49,837 nt of DNA, taken from Clostridiales bacterium. GTDB lineage: Bacteria > Bacillota > Clostridia > Christensenellales > Pumilibacteraceae. Below, one piece after another: positions 36,484 through 45,165 of the stretch. The DNA lies in assembly GCA_029066805.1 (NCBI GenBank), contig JAIEFT010000058.1:3665-53501 (forward strand), read 5' to 3'. Every line of letters begins with the position of its first letter. Within the stretch, counting starts at the first letter, position 1. The notes beneath the pieces are model-generated. The model did no database searches. It was not told the origin of the DNA and was given only the letters and a program-made list of their open reading frames with translations. The translations under genes were made by a program, and so were the position numbers.

Positions 36484-38133
36484 TCACTTAACCTTTTTGG
36501 GCGGTTCGATATAACCGTAATCACGCGCGTCCAGTTTGTTAAACACGTATCTTTCGTTGCCCAGCTCGAAGATGATTATGTTGCTGTCTTCCTTACAACA
36601 CTTTTTGTCGGTCAAATGCTTCAATCGGACGCGCAGTCCAAGCATTTTACTATACTTACGGTAAAGCTTTTTGCCCTCGGCGGTAAAGCTCACGTCGCCG
36701 CACAGCTTGCAGTATCCGTTCTTGCCCGTGTGCTCGCCGTAAGTTCTGCCGCAGCACCTGCACTTTTTGACCTTATCCTCCGTAAGCACAAACGCTTGCT
36801 CGTCCAGGTTGAGTGTGGAGGTGAGCCGTCCCCCGTCGTAGTCGCCCGAAAATACGTTGTGATACACGACTTCGGGATACGGACAGCCCTTGCACTTGCG
36901 CACGATCTTGCCGTCGGCATCCGTGTACTCCACGGCTTGCTTTGCACAAACAAGTCTTGTGCAATCGCTGTTGCGCGAGTTTTCGGGGCACGCTATCTTG
37001 AACAAGTGCCGCGATATCAACGCCGATGTCTTGATCTGATTTATAGCTTCGTCGTCCAAACCGAGGTTGCGCATGGAAAAGTCTAGGTAGTAATCGCCGT
37101 CAAACTCGCTTTCGTCAAACAGCACCGTGTTGTTATCCACCAATAGCACGCCGTCACGGCTGCAATTGGTGCAATATAGACTTATGCTGTTGTTTAGTCC
37201 TACGATCATTTTAAGCGCGTTGCGCCCGCTCACATTTACCGCATACGCAAAATTCTGCCACTCCACATGCGAAATGCCCAGCACCGTAACGTGCGTGCAT
37301 TCCAGCTCCTTTTCGTCGCTGGTGGCAAGGAGCTTAAGCATTTTTTCTATCTTGACCTGATAGTCGGGGCTGAACATTATATAATCGGCGCAGTTTTCCG
37401 CCTCGAACAGCTCGCCCGCACGGTTAAGCACGTCGCTGATAAGCTGACCGTCTACCAGCTCGCCCGCGCCGGACTTTTGCTCGCCGCTATCCTCAGGAGG
37501 CACTGTCGCGTTGATATAGTCATCTACACCGCGCGCCTCCGCTCGACTGATAGGAATATACTTGCCGTCGCGGCTTACTCGAAAGTACACCTTGCCGAGC
37601 ACAGGCTCGGACTGCGCGCCGCCGTTTATTTCAAGCCGCATAGATACGGCGTAAAAATTTTCGGGCTCTACCGTATACTTTTCCGATATAGTAAACGGCG
37701 CGTCGATTACGAGCTTTAAAAAGTCGTTTTCAAACTTTTTGACGGCGGCCGCCATGGAGCTGTTAACAGACGCAAGCCGTGCGTTTGCGCTCTGACGAAA
37801 CTCTATCATAGAGTAGTACTTGTGATAGTCCGAGCTGACGTCCGCAATAAGCTGCTCCCAGTCCGCACTGCTGCTGTCAAAGCTCGCTCCGCGCAGTCCC
37901 GAAAACCAACTCGCGCCGCCCTTGTCAAACCTTAGCTCGTTTCCCGCGTCGTCGCTCGACCCGTTAACGCCGTGCTCATCCTCGCAGTACTTAAACACAT
38001 TGGCGGCAGTGACGATTTCGGTATCGGTGACGCGTTTTATGCTTACCTTTTCGGACAAAAAACCGTTCCTGTAAAGGCTGCAAATGCTTTTGAATTCTTT
38101 TTCGTATTCGTATCCGACTTTGATTATTGCCAT
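36484..38133 (-). CDS. Cysteine-rich (zinc-binding) protein of unknown function
   Basis: 549 residues. The N-terminal two-thirds show no familiar motif; predicted strands and helices include GKVYFRVSRDGKYIPISRAE. The C-terminal third carries paired cysteines in several groups: CTNC near 337; a longer cluster starting CPENSRNSDC and continuing VCAKQ, CKGC near 425; then CRCC with CKLC further on, the last separated by TYGEHTGKNGY. These should hold two or more zinc ions. The same style of dense, irregular cysteine clusters occurs in the C-terminal part of the neighbouring SNF2-type helicase, so the two may share a partner or form one complex. The ATG is 3 bp after the helicase stop, with AAGGAG inside the helicase gene's end. 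Confidence 0.75.
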   Translation of the reverse strand: MAIIKVGYEYEKEFKSICSLYRNGFLSEKVSIKRVTDTEIVTAANVFKYCEDEHGVNGSSDDAGNELRFDKGGASWFSGLRGASFDSSSADWEQLIADVSSDYHKYYSMIEFRQSANARLASVNSSMAAAVKKFENDFLKLVIDAPFTISEKYTVEPENFYAVSMRLEINGGAQSEPVLGKVYFRVSRDGKYIPISRAEARGVDDYINATVPPEDSGEQKSGAGELVDGQLISDVLNRAGELFEAENCADYIMFSPDYQVKIEKMLKLLATSDEKELECTHVTVLGISHVEWQNFAYAVNVSGRNALKMIVGLNNSISLYCTNCSRDGVLLVDNNTVLFDESEFDGDYYLDFSMRNLGLDDEAINQIKTSALISRHLFKIACPENSRNSDCTRLVCAKQAVEYTDADGKIVRKCKGCPYPEVVYHNVFSGDYDGGRLTSTLNLDEQAFVLTEDKVKKCRCCGRTYGEHTGKNGYCKLCGDVSFTAEGKKLYRKYSKMLGLRVRLKHLTDKKCCKEDSNIIIFELGNERYVFNKLDARDYGYIEPPKKVK

Positions 38134-38136
38134 GCT

Positions 38137-41037
38137 CTACTCCTTTGCCGCGTCCGAATCGCGCTCGAGTATTTGCCGAACGTCGGAAACGATTTCGGCT
38201 TGCTCGCCGAGGTTTTTGCAAAACCCTTCGCCGCCGTCGTGATCGAACTTCCAAAGCTCGGATATGAACGTTGCAAACGTGCGCGCCACAACGGGACGAA
38301 GCACGCCGTGATGATGGTGCGACGAACACCCGGGCATGGGACAGTCGGACTCCCACTTATCGTTGAACTCCAGCACGTACGGATTGGGACTGCAACCCGC
38401 GTATTCGCACGTGGAGCAGCGACCGCCCTCGCCCGGCTCGCCCGCAATCTGCTCCTTGGCGCGCCCTGCTATTTTGCACTTGTCCCAGCAATCCTCGTTG
38501 TCGCACATAGCGCAAATACGCATTAGCTCGACGTCCGAGATGTTTCCGATTGAATTGTAACGCTTTAGCGCGGGGCACTTGCCGTACAAATGCCCGCCTT
38601 TGTTAAACCGACGGCAGTGCGATATCGCGCAAATCTTGCGGCAGTAAATAGACCTGTCGCCCTTTTCGCCCGAATTGCACATTCTGCCGCGTTCGCCGTT
38701 TTCCACGTTGGAAAAACACATATACCCGTCCGATACCGAACGCGTCAGCACCGTGCCGCAAGAATCGCATTTAAAGTCATACACCGTTATTTCGGACATT
38801 TCAGTACCCTTGCCGTCCGCCCCGATGCACTGGGCTTCCGCATGACACCTGAGCGCGTCGGGATTTTTGGCGCGCTTGTCGTCGTACGCCTCTTTGGACA
38901 TAAGCACGACCCTGCTGCACGCGTTGCACCGCAAAGCTACCATCTGATCGGAGTTGCTGCCAGCAAGTATAGTCGCGTCGCCGCTATTGCCCGAAAGCAA
39001 GCCTATCTCCGTGAAGTACGCGAGCGCGAAGCCCTCCAATTTACTCATATCAGCAAGCGAATATACCTCGACATTGTTCTTTTGTCCGAGGCGAAAAATA
39101 CGTCCTATGCGCTGATCCATAGCGAGCGGATCGTACGTCACTTGATAGTTGATTATTACGCTCGATTCCTGTAAGTTTGCGCCCTCCGTAAACTTGGCGT
39201 CCTTTACAAACAGTATCGCGTCCTTGCGGCTGTCCGAGTTGAACTCGCGCTCTATCTTGTGCACGTCGGACGTCTCGTCGCCTATGATTATTCTGTCCCT
39301 AAGCTCGGGATCTTGCATGAACGCGTCGCATACCCTGTCGTACACGCGTTCGCCCTTGCCGAGGTTGTAATCAAAAAACACCAGTATGCGCTTATCCTTG
39401 TGCTGTTTGAGTATGCGCACAGCCGTATCGTACTTATAGTCCTTTACGTCCTCGGATATCTTGACGGGAATGTAATACGTTGTTTTTGCAACGGAGTCTT
39501 GCGTGTTGCGCAGGCGATCCGTATAGTACCGCATATATCCGAGCTTGGTGTGAATGGTCTTGTTTTGCGGGTCGCCCGCCGCAAGCTTGTTGAGCATGTT
39601 GTTTACAATATGTCCGTAGGCTTGCGAAAACTGCAAATTTCCGCGAAAATGCTCCGCGTAGCTTGTAAGCGGCATTTCTTCCGAGCCTGTATCTACCATG
39701 GGCGAGCTTGCGGTTGCGTCGGCAAAGCTAACAGTGATTTTTTTGTTGCCGGTCACGCCCGTAATGCTTATTTCTTCGGGAACGCTCGACATGGGATAGA
39801 AAAAGTAGTTGTGCACAGTTTTCTTTTTGGCGAGACGGTTGGGCTGGCGTATCATTATCGAACGCAAAACGCCGTTATGGTATGCGTCGGATACGCGCTT
39901 GAGCACGTCGTCCTTGATCGCTTTGTTGCCGTCCGAGCCGAGAAAGTCGTCTATGTACCGAGCGCGGTCGTATTGCGACTTGCCGTCAAACTCTTGAGCC
40001 TGACCGGTTTCGTCCAGGTACTCGATCAACTCGTCGTAGTACTTTTGCATGACTACCGAATACTTTACTCTGCGAATAAAATCTGTAATATTGGTCGCGC
40101 CGTAGCATACCGTGTCCTTGTAGTACTGCTTTTCCTCCACATACTGCGCCGTGCGTTCGCCATCGTCCTTCTCGTCAAAGTCAGACGGGTTGCCGCCCTT
40201 ACACCGCACAAAATACCACAGACGGAACATGTTTTCAAGATTGCCCGAGTGCGGCGTTGCCGTAAGCAGCAGACAATACGTCGCGCCTGCGCGTTTTTTG
40301 GTCTGCATCATTTCGGAGAGCATGCGCATTGCGCCTGCGTACTTTCCTGCGTCCTCGCTGAAGTGGTGCGCCTCGTCCACTACTACCACGTCTACCAAAA
40401 AATCGGGGCTGTACCGCCACTGCGCGAATATATCCACGTCGACGATTATGGGGCGCTTGGGACGAATAAACTTGCCCTGCTTGGTCACGCCCACGTCGCT
40501 CAAAACGTCCTGCAACGTCGGGTAGTCCTCACCCTCGTTTTTGGCAACCTTGTACAGCGAGTCCTTGCCCATACCGAACTTGTTTTCGAGCACGTCGACC
40601 CAGCTCGCAAAAACCTGATCGGGTGTGATTATAATCAGCGATTTCATCTTGCCGCGAACGGCAAGCTCGCTTAAGATCACGCCCGCTTCAAACGTTTTAC
40701 CGCTGCCGACGACGTCGGCAAGCAAACCGAACCCTCTAAGGTCGCGTAAAAACTTTTCCGCCGCAGTCTGTTGGTGCGAAAGAATAACGCTGCCGCCCTC
40801 GCCGTGGATGTCCTTGTCGGCGGTTATGCCGTACTCGGACTTGCCTTTCCCGGGACGTTTGTAGTGTGAACAGTCAATCAAAAGCTCGTGAAAATCGTCG
40901 TGGCTGTCCAATGCTTCCACGCTTGCCTGCGCTTCCGCGACCTGACGGGTAAACTTCTTTTTATACTGAAGATTACTGCGCTGGATATCTGCCGAGAATG
41001 CAGTATCGTTAAAAATGAGCTTGTAGTTATCTTCCAT
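38137..41037 (-). CDS. SNF2-type SF2 helicase/translocase with C-terminal cysteine-rich region
   Basis: A 966-residue SF2 ATPase of the SNF2/RapA/DrmD-like class. Motif I is LADVVGSGKT at about 106-115, preceded by the Q-like SVILSHQQTAAEKFL. Motif II is VVVDEAHHF near 218, motif III LLTATPHSG. The second RecA domain holds RILVFFDYNLGKGERVYDRV, VKDAKFTEGANLQESSVIIN and motif VI DQRIGRIFRLGQ near 642. The C-terminal 280 residues contain about 25 cysteines and many histidines (CNAC, CDSC, CAMCDNEDC, CSTCEYAGC, CSSHHHHG), suggesting several zinc sites. Such ATPases move along double-stranded DNA in defence systems such as DISARM, or on nucleoprotein. Eighteen bases separate it from the Hsp70-like gene. 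Confidence 0.93.
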   Translation of the reverse strand: MEDNYKLIFNDTAFSADIQRSNLQYKKKFTRQVAEAQASVEALDSHDDFHELLIDCSHYKRPGKGKSEYGITADKDIHGEGGSVILSHQQTAAEKFLRDLRGFGLLADVVGSGKTFEAGVILSELAVRGKMKSLIIITPDQVFASWVDVLENKFGMGKDSLYKVAKNEGEDYPTLQDVLSDVGVTKQGKFIRPKRPIIVDVDIFAQWRYSPDFLVDVVVVDEAHHFSEDAGKYAGAMRMLSEMMQTKKRAGATYCLLLTATPHSGNLENMFRLWYFVRCKGGNPSDFDEKDDGERTAQYVEEKQYYKDTVCYGATNITDFIRRVKYSVVMQKYYDELIEYLDETGQAQEFDGKSQYDRARYIDDFLGSDGNKAIKDDVLKRVSDAYHNGVLRSIMIRQPNRLAKKKTVHNYFFYPMSSVPEEISITGVTGNKKITVSFADATASSPMVDTGSEEMPLTSYAEHFRGNLQFSQAYGHIVNNMLNKLAAGDPQNKTIHTKLGYMRYYTDRLRNTQDSVAKTTYYIPVKISEDVKDYKYDTAVRILKQHKDKRILVFFDYNLGKGERVYDRVCDAFMQDPELRDRIIIGDETSDVHKIEREFNSDSRKDAILFVKDAKFTEGANLQESSVIINYQVTYDPLAMDQRIGRIFRLGQKNNVEVYSLADMSKLEGFALAYFTEIGLLSGNSGDATILAGSNSDQMVALRCNACSRVVLMSKEAYDDKRAKNPDALRCHAEAQCIGADGKGTEMSEITVYDFKCDSCGTVLTRSVSDGYMCFSNVENGERGRMCNSGEKGDRSIYCRKICAISHCRRFNKGGHLYGKCPALKRYNSIGNISDVELMRICAMCDNEDCWDKCKIAGRAKEQIAGEPGEGGRCSTCEYAGCSPNPYVLEFNDKWESDCPMPGCSSHHHHGVLRPVVARTFATFISELWKFDHDGGEGFCKNLGEQAEIVSDVRQILERDSDAAKE

Positions 41038-41055
41038 TCTCTCTTTAATCCCTCC

Positions 41056-43047
41056 TTAGCTGAATTGCGTCTCGATATTGAACCTGAACTCAATATCCTT
41101 TTTGAACACGTAATCTTTGCCGCCGCGCCCGTCCAGATACACTATTTGGGTCTCGCCTACATTGCGTTTCCTGTCGTTTCGCGCATATGCCTTGGCGTAC
41201 CCGTCGCCGTCGATTTCCACACCGAACTTGAGAAATACCTCGTTAATTATACGTATCGGTCTGCCCTTGTAGTAATATCTTGCGCGCGCGCCGCCGTCGC
41301 CGAGATTGTTTATATCTCCGTTGAGCACGCGCAGCCCGATTTCCCTTTGGAGCTTGTTCATCATCGTCTTGTTTTCGGTATTGACTATCAATAAGTTTTC
41401 GCCGCCCGAATTGCAATACGATATTATCGGCGCTTTGCGCGAGTGCGCCATGTCGAGCGCAGAGTAGAACGTGCTCATAATATGCATTGCCGCCGATACT
41501 TCCGAATCGTCGCCTGTGGTTATGCCGCCCTTGTCGTTGTCCTTGGGCGTGTAATACGTTGCGCCGCCCTTCGGTATGCGCGTGCCCTTGTCTACAAGCA
41601 CGCGGAAATACGGAATCACGTTGCCGCTGCCGACAACGCGGAAAAGCCGTACGCCGTAAGTGAGCGCCAGCACTATGTCGATAGACATGTCGCACATGGA
41701 CGCAACAGCGCCGCCGAGAGCGGGCGCGTACAGCGCGTCCTCGTGGCTCATAATATTGTAGCCGTCGTTCTTGACGCCGACGTACTCCTCATCGCCTTTT
41801 TCAAACGTAAATACTTTAACGCCGAGCGGCTCGATACACTGACGTATGTACTTTATCAATCCGTATGTCTCAACAGGTCCGCCCGTGATGAAAATCTTTT
41901 TTACGTCCGAGTTGATGGGGCGAACAAGCTCGTCGGTTATGTAATCTACTATCTTGCGCGCGACGCCGGTATTGCCGTCTATGCCTATGCACTTTTCAAA
42001 CTGCTCGCGCGTTATGGAACGCTGTATCAACAGATCGCGCGACGCGGAAATAGGCACGCCGTAGCGGAACGCGCGGCTCTCGTATATGGGCATGCCCAAA
42101 ACTATCTTTGCCGACTTTATATCCTTTACAAACAAATACTGCTTGGCGACAAGCGCGGTCTCGGCAAGATGTCCGTCCTCGCCGCAGGACGGTCTGCCCA
42201 TGGTTTCACGCCCGGACATCTGTCCCTCTATATACGCGGCGACCGCGTCGTCAATATCCTTACCGCCGATCGACGCAGGCTCGCTGTGCCCGTCCACACC
42301 GTCGATCGATATACCGCCGCCAGAAAACGTGACCTTAACAAGCGAAGTGCGCTCCTCGCCGATATTGAATATTATCGATTTGTCGTCGGTTTCCATGCGC
42401 CCCGAATATTTGGCGTACGCGCAAAGCGCTTTTGCCATGCTCATAACCGTTTGCGGAACTACGCCGAACGCGCGTGTTACCAGTCGTTTCAGCTCCGCAA
42501 CATAATCGCCGTCCGAAAACGCGGGATATACAATGCACGGCACGACATCGGGCACGCTTCCCGCCTTTTTGAGCAGCTTAGTCAGCCTGCCGACGACCAT
42601 ATCGTGAACGTACTCGAAAAACATCTCGCACACCTCGGCTGGCGTCTCTGAGGCATTAAACGCGCGGTCAAGCCGCACAGCCGCGTCAAGATCGTCGGTC
42701 AAACGAAAGCGTTGAGGAAAATAGAACTTGGGGAATCTGGTTTTATTAAAGTAATACTCACGATTGCTTTTTTGCGTTGCAGGCGACTCCGCAGGCTGCA
42801 ACAGCCTAAGCAAATCGCAAATTTTTACAACGGTAATAAAAGGCTTGTCGCCGACTAAATCAACTTCGTTGCCGAACAGCCACTTTTTTTCGTCAACATC
42901 GTAATACGCCACGGACGGCACGCCTGTCATCGTAAGCGGATCTCCCACTATCTTTCCCGTGTGATCCTGCCCGTCGTTATACGCATACGCTATTTTTATT
43001 GTGTCACTGCCAAGGTCGAGTGCTACATGTACCGATTGATTTGCCAT
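41056..43047 (-). CDS. Hsp70-like ATPase, first gene of the eleven-gene operon
   Basis: A 663-residue actin-fold ATPase. Phosphate-1 motif VALDLGSDTIKIAYAY is at residues 8-23. The phosphate-2 region reads SIIFNIGEERTSLVKV, where true DnaK has a DxGGGTxD core, so this motif is altered. IGGKDIDDAVAAYI is close to the DnaK segment GGxDFD, and the adenosine motif is KKIFITGGPVETYGLI. After about residue 470 a short beta-rich part (LTYGVRLFRVVGSGNVIPYF, then IPKGGATYYTPKDNDKGGI) looks like a reduced substrate-binding domain. It is therefore a divergent Hsp70-family protein, not the housekeeping DnaK. It could act as a nucleotide-controlled sensor or assembly chaperone for the operon's complex (inference). 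It follows a perfect consensus promoter with an AGAGGAAG ribosome site. Confidence 0.9.
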   Translation of the reverse strand: MANQSVHVALDLGSDTIKIAYAYNDGQDHTGKIVGDPLTMTGVPSVAYYDVDEKKWLFGNEVDLVGDKPFITVVKICDLLRLLQPAESPATQKSNREYYFNKTRFPKFYFPQRFRLTDDLDAAVRLDRAFNASETPAEVCEMFFEYVHDMVVGRLTKLLKKAGSVPDVVPCIVYPAFSDGDYVAELKRLVTRAFGVVPQTVMSMAKALCAYAKYSGRMETDDKSIIFNIGEERTSLVKVTFSGGGISIDGVDGHSEPASIGGKDIDDAVAAYIEGQMSGRETMGRPSCGEDGHLAETALVAKQYLFVKDIKSAKIVLGMPIYESRAFRYGVPISASRDLLIQRSITREQFEKCIGIDGNTGVARKIVDYITDELVRPINSDVKKIFITGGPVETYGLIKYIRQCIEPLGVKVFTFEKGDEEYVGVKNDGYNIMSHEDALYAPALGGAVASMCDMSIDIVLALTYGVRLFRVVGSGNVIPYFRVLVDKGTRIPKGGATYYTPKDNDKGGITTGDDSEVSAAMHIMSTFYSALDMAHSRKAPIISYCNSGGENLLIVNTENKTMMNKLQREIGLRVLNGDINNLGDGGARARYYYKGRPIRIINEVFLKFGVEIDGDGYAKAYARNDRKRNVGETQIVYLDGRGGKDYVFKKDIEFRFNIETQFS

Positions 43048-43074
43048 TACGCTTTTTATACTTCCTCTACATAA

Positions 43075-43103
43075 ATTATATCACCGTATTACAGCTATGT
43101 CAA
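43075..43103 (-). promoter_or_regulatory. Perfect consensus promoter of the eleven-gene operon
   Basis: Minus strand TTGACA (43098-43103), exactly 17 bp, TATAAT (43075-43080): both hexamers and the spacing equal the housekeeping sigma consensus. The ATG of the Hsp70-like gene is 27 nt after the -10 box. Confidence 0.9.
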
Positions 43104-43154
43104 TTTGAAAAAGATTAGATTTAGATTAAAAAAGCTCACCGCAAATTTTAATAA

Positions 43155-43338
43155 TTCAGAATGCAGAATTAAGAATTAAGAATTAAAAAAGGCTGAGATT
43201 CTTCGCCTTCGGCTCGGAATGACAAAAGCAATAAATCTTTTTTATCATTCCGAACAAGTGAAGCGTCGTGAAGAATCTCAACCTTAATGCGGCGAAACCG
43301 CCAATCATTCTGCTTTCTGCATTCTTAATTCTGAATTT
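43155..43338. repeat. Composite palindromic repeat upstream of the eleven-gene operon
   Basis: The outer arms are the dispersed ATTCAGAATGCAGAATTAAG-type repeat (43155-43188) and its inverse (43307-43338). Nested inside (43189-43285) is a 97-bp palindrome with arms AAGGCTGAGATTCTTC and GAAGAATCTCAACCTT. An inner pair GGAATGA/TCATTCC follows. It overlaps the last codons of the small membrane protein gene and may act as its terminator. Confidence 0.7.
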
Positions 43339-43633
43339 GTTCCCCTTCCTCGTTCTTTTCGGCTTGGTCTGCCTTTGCTTCCGCTATCAAAGCCTCGTTT
43401 TCCTTGCGGATTTTTTCCATTTCTATCTCATTGTTCATTTCGGTTATGGAATAGCCGCGCCCGCTCATTTTTATCAGCACAAAAAGCGCCAGTACTACCG
43501 CCGCACTACCCACCGCAACGTACGAAAATATGTTGCTCAATACTCCCATAAGCGACACTGTGAGCGACGCTATAAACGCCGCCATAAATATAAGCGCGAT
43601 AATCGCTATGACCCTTACCGTCTTGTCTTTCAT
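43325..43633 (-). CDS. Small two-helix membrane protein
   Basis: 102 residues from the ATG at 43633 (MKDKTVRV); an in-frame ATG five codons earlier overlaps the -10 box and has no ribosome site. Two membrane helices (IIALIFMAAFIASLTVSLMG and VAVGSAAVVLALFVLI) are followed by a charged helical tail (MEKIRKENEALIAEAKADQA) that probably lies in the cytosol. The last residues QIQN and the stop codon are encoded by the dispersed repeat, so the original C-terminus may have been replaced. I know no function. The gene is transcribed separately, with its promoter only 6 nt before the ATG. Confidence 0.7.
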   Translation of the reverse strand: MKDKTVRVIAIIALIFMAAFIASLTVSLMGVLSNIFSYVAVGSAAVVLALFVLIKMSGRGYSITEMNNEIEMEKIRKENEALIAEAKADQAEKNEEGEQIQN

Positions 43634-43639
43634 GATTGT

Positions 43640-43668
43640 ATTATACATTACTCAACGGCAAAACGCAA
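43640..43668 (-). promoter_or_regulatory. Promoter of the small membrane protein, leaderless type
   Basis: Minus strand TTGCGT (43663-43668), 17 bp, TATAAT (43640-43645). The ATG at 43633 begins 6 nt after the -10 box, so transcription should start at or next to it. Confidence 0.6.
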
Positions 43669-43681
43669 GCAAAAAATAAAA

Positions 43682-43806
43682 AAGGTTGAGATTCATCGCT
43701 TCGCTCGGAATAACCTGCGGCTGCTACGTAGGACAAAAGAATATTTTTGTCATCTCGAACACAGTGAGGGATCTCAACCTTATTATAATTCTTAATTCTG
43801 AATTCT
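43682..43806. repeat. Palindromic repeat downstream of pgk
   Basis: The arms AAGGTTGAGAT and ATCTCAACCTT (43682-43692 and 43771-43781) are perfect complements enclosing about 78 bp. A single TTCTTAATTCTGAATTC unit then runs up to the pgk stop codon. It is the second full copy of the palindrome at 43189-43285. Confidence 0.7.
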
Positions 43807-45110
43807 TACTTATCGTTAAGGCACGCTATTCCGGGCAACACCTTACCTTCGAGCAATTCGAGCGAAGCGCCGCCGCCCGTGCTGATGTGACTCATCTTGT
43901 CCGCAAAGCCGAGCTGTTCTACCGCCGCCGCGCTGTCGCCGCCGCCGATAATGGTCGTGCACTTGCCGTATACGTCGGCGAGAGCTTGAGCGACTGCGAT
44001 TGTGCCTTTTGCAAGCGTCGGGTTTTCAAACACGCCCATAGGTCCGTTCCAAACGACTGCTTTGGCGTTTGCAACCTTGCTTGCGTACAGCGCGCGCGTC
44101 TTTTCGCCGATATCCATGCCCATTTTGTCCGCGGGGATCTCGTTGCTGGGTACGGTCTTGACTTCGATAGCTTCGTCGATCGGCTCGGGGAAATGCGTGG
44201 TGGTAACGGTATCGATGGGAAGCACAAGCTCTTTGCCGAGCTTAGCCGCTTTTTCCATCATGTCCTTGCAGTAGCCGATCTTCTCCTCGTCTAGAAGCGA
44301 CGTGCCCACCTCGTAGCCCTTGGCTTTAAGGAAGGTATATGCCATGCCGCCGCCGATAATGAGCGTGTCGCACTTTTCCAAAAGATTGGAAATGACGTTG
44401 AGCTTGTCAGCGACCTTAGCGCCGCCGAGTATAGCCACAAACGGGTGCGGCGGGTTATCGATAGTCGCGCCCATGACAGATAGTTCTTTTTCGATCAGCT
44501 TGCCGCACACCGCGGTCTTGATAATGCCGTACTCTACGATCGCCGCAGTGGAAGCGTGCGAGCGGTGCGCCGTGCCGAACGCGTCGTTCACGTACACTTC
44601 GGCGTCGTAAGCAAGCGCTTTACAGAACGCCTCGTCCTTGCCCTCTTCTTCCCAGTGGAAACGAAGGTTTTCAAGGAGCACCGCCTCGCCGGGCTTTAAC
44701 GCTTTGCGCTTAGCTTGAGCGTCAGGTCCGACTACGTCGGTAGCAAACGCCACCTTGCCGCCAAGCAGCTCGTTGAGCTTTTTGGCAACAGGCGCGAGCG
44801 TGAGCTTTTTGGGCTCGTCCTTTTTGGCTTTTTCGATTATAGCCTCGGCTGTGGTTTCGCCTGCCTCAACCTTCTTTTTGTCTTTCTTGTTGAGCTTGAC
44901 CTCGGCGGAAAATATCGAGTGCGGCTTGCCCATGTGCGAGCAAAGCGTCACCAATGCGCCTTGATCCAACAGATACTGAATAGTGGGCAGTGCGCCCATA
45001 ATGCGCGTATCGTCAGTGATAACGCCGTCTTTCATGGGCACGTTAAAGTCGCAACGCACAAGCACGCGCTTATTCTTTACGTCAACGTCCCGAACAGTCT
45101 TTTTATTCAT
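43806..45110 (-). CDS. pgk: Phosphoglycerate kinase
   Basis: Glycolytic enzyme that transfers phosphate from 1,3-bisphosphoglycerate to ADP. The protein has 434 residues, somewhat longer than the usual 390-420. Motifs are [19 protein letters not shown] at the N-terminus, [36 protein letters not shown], and [12 protein letters not shown] with the nucleotide loop [15 protein letters not shown]. The final stretch is [16 protein letters not shown]. The extra length is a lysine-rich insert after [26 protein letters not shown], absent from typical bacterial enzymes. AAGGAG precedes the ATG. Its neighbour upstream is a TIM-barrel gene 55 bp away, possibly on the same transcript. Confidence 0.97.
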   Translation of the reverse strand: MNKKTVRDVDVKNKRVLVRCDFNVPMKDGVITDDTRIMGALPTIQYLLDQGALVTLCSHMGKPHSIFSAEVKLNKKDKKKVEAGETTAEAIIEKAKKDEPKKLTLAPVAKKLNELLGGKVAFATDVVGPDAQAKRKALKPGEAVLLENLRFHWEEEGKDEAFCKALAYDAEVYVNDAFGTAHRSHASTAAIVEYGIIKTAVCGKLIEKELSVMGATIDNPPHPFVAILGGAKVADKLNVISNLLEKCDTLIIGGGMAYTFLKAKGYEVGTSLLDEEKIGYCKDMMEKAAKLGKELVLPIDTVTTTHFPEPIDEAIEVKTVPSNEIPADKMGMDIGEKTRALYASKVANAKAVVWNGPMGVFENPTLAKGTIAVAQALADVYGKCTTIIGGGDSAAAVEQLGFADKMSHISTGGGASLELLEGKVLPGIACLNDK

Positions 45111-45165
45111 GGTTATGTTTTCTCCTTATTGGAATTATTGACAATGTAATTTTACGCTATGCCGA

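Noticed and set aside
38300-38340. His-tag-like HHHH run in the SNF2-type helicase
   Set aside because: It sits within a natural cysteine/histidine-rich tail (CSSHHHHG) and has no vector context.
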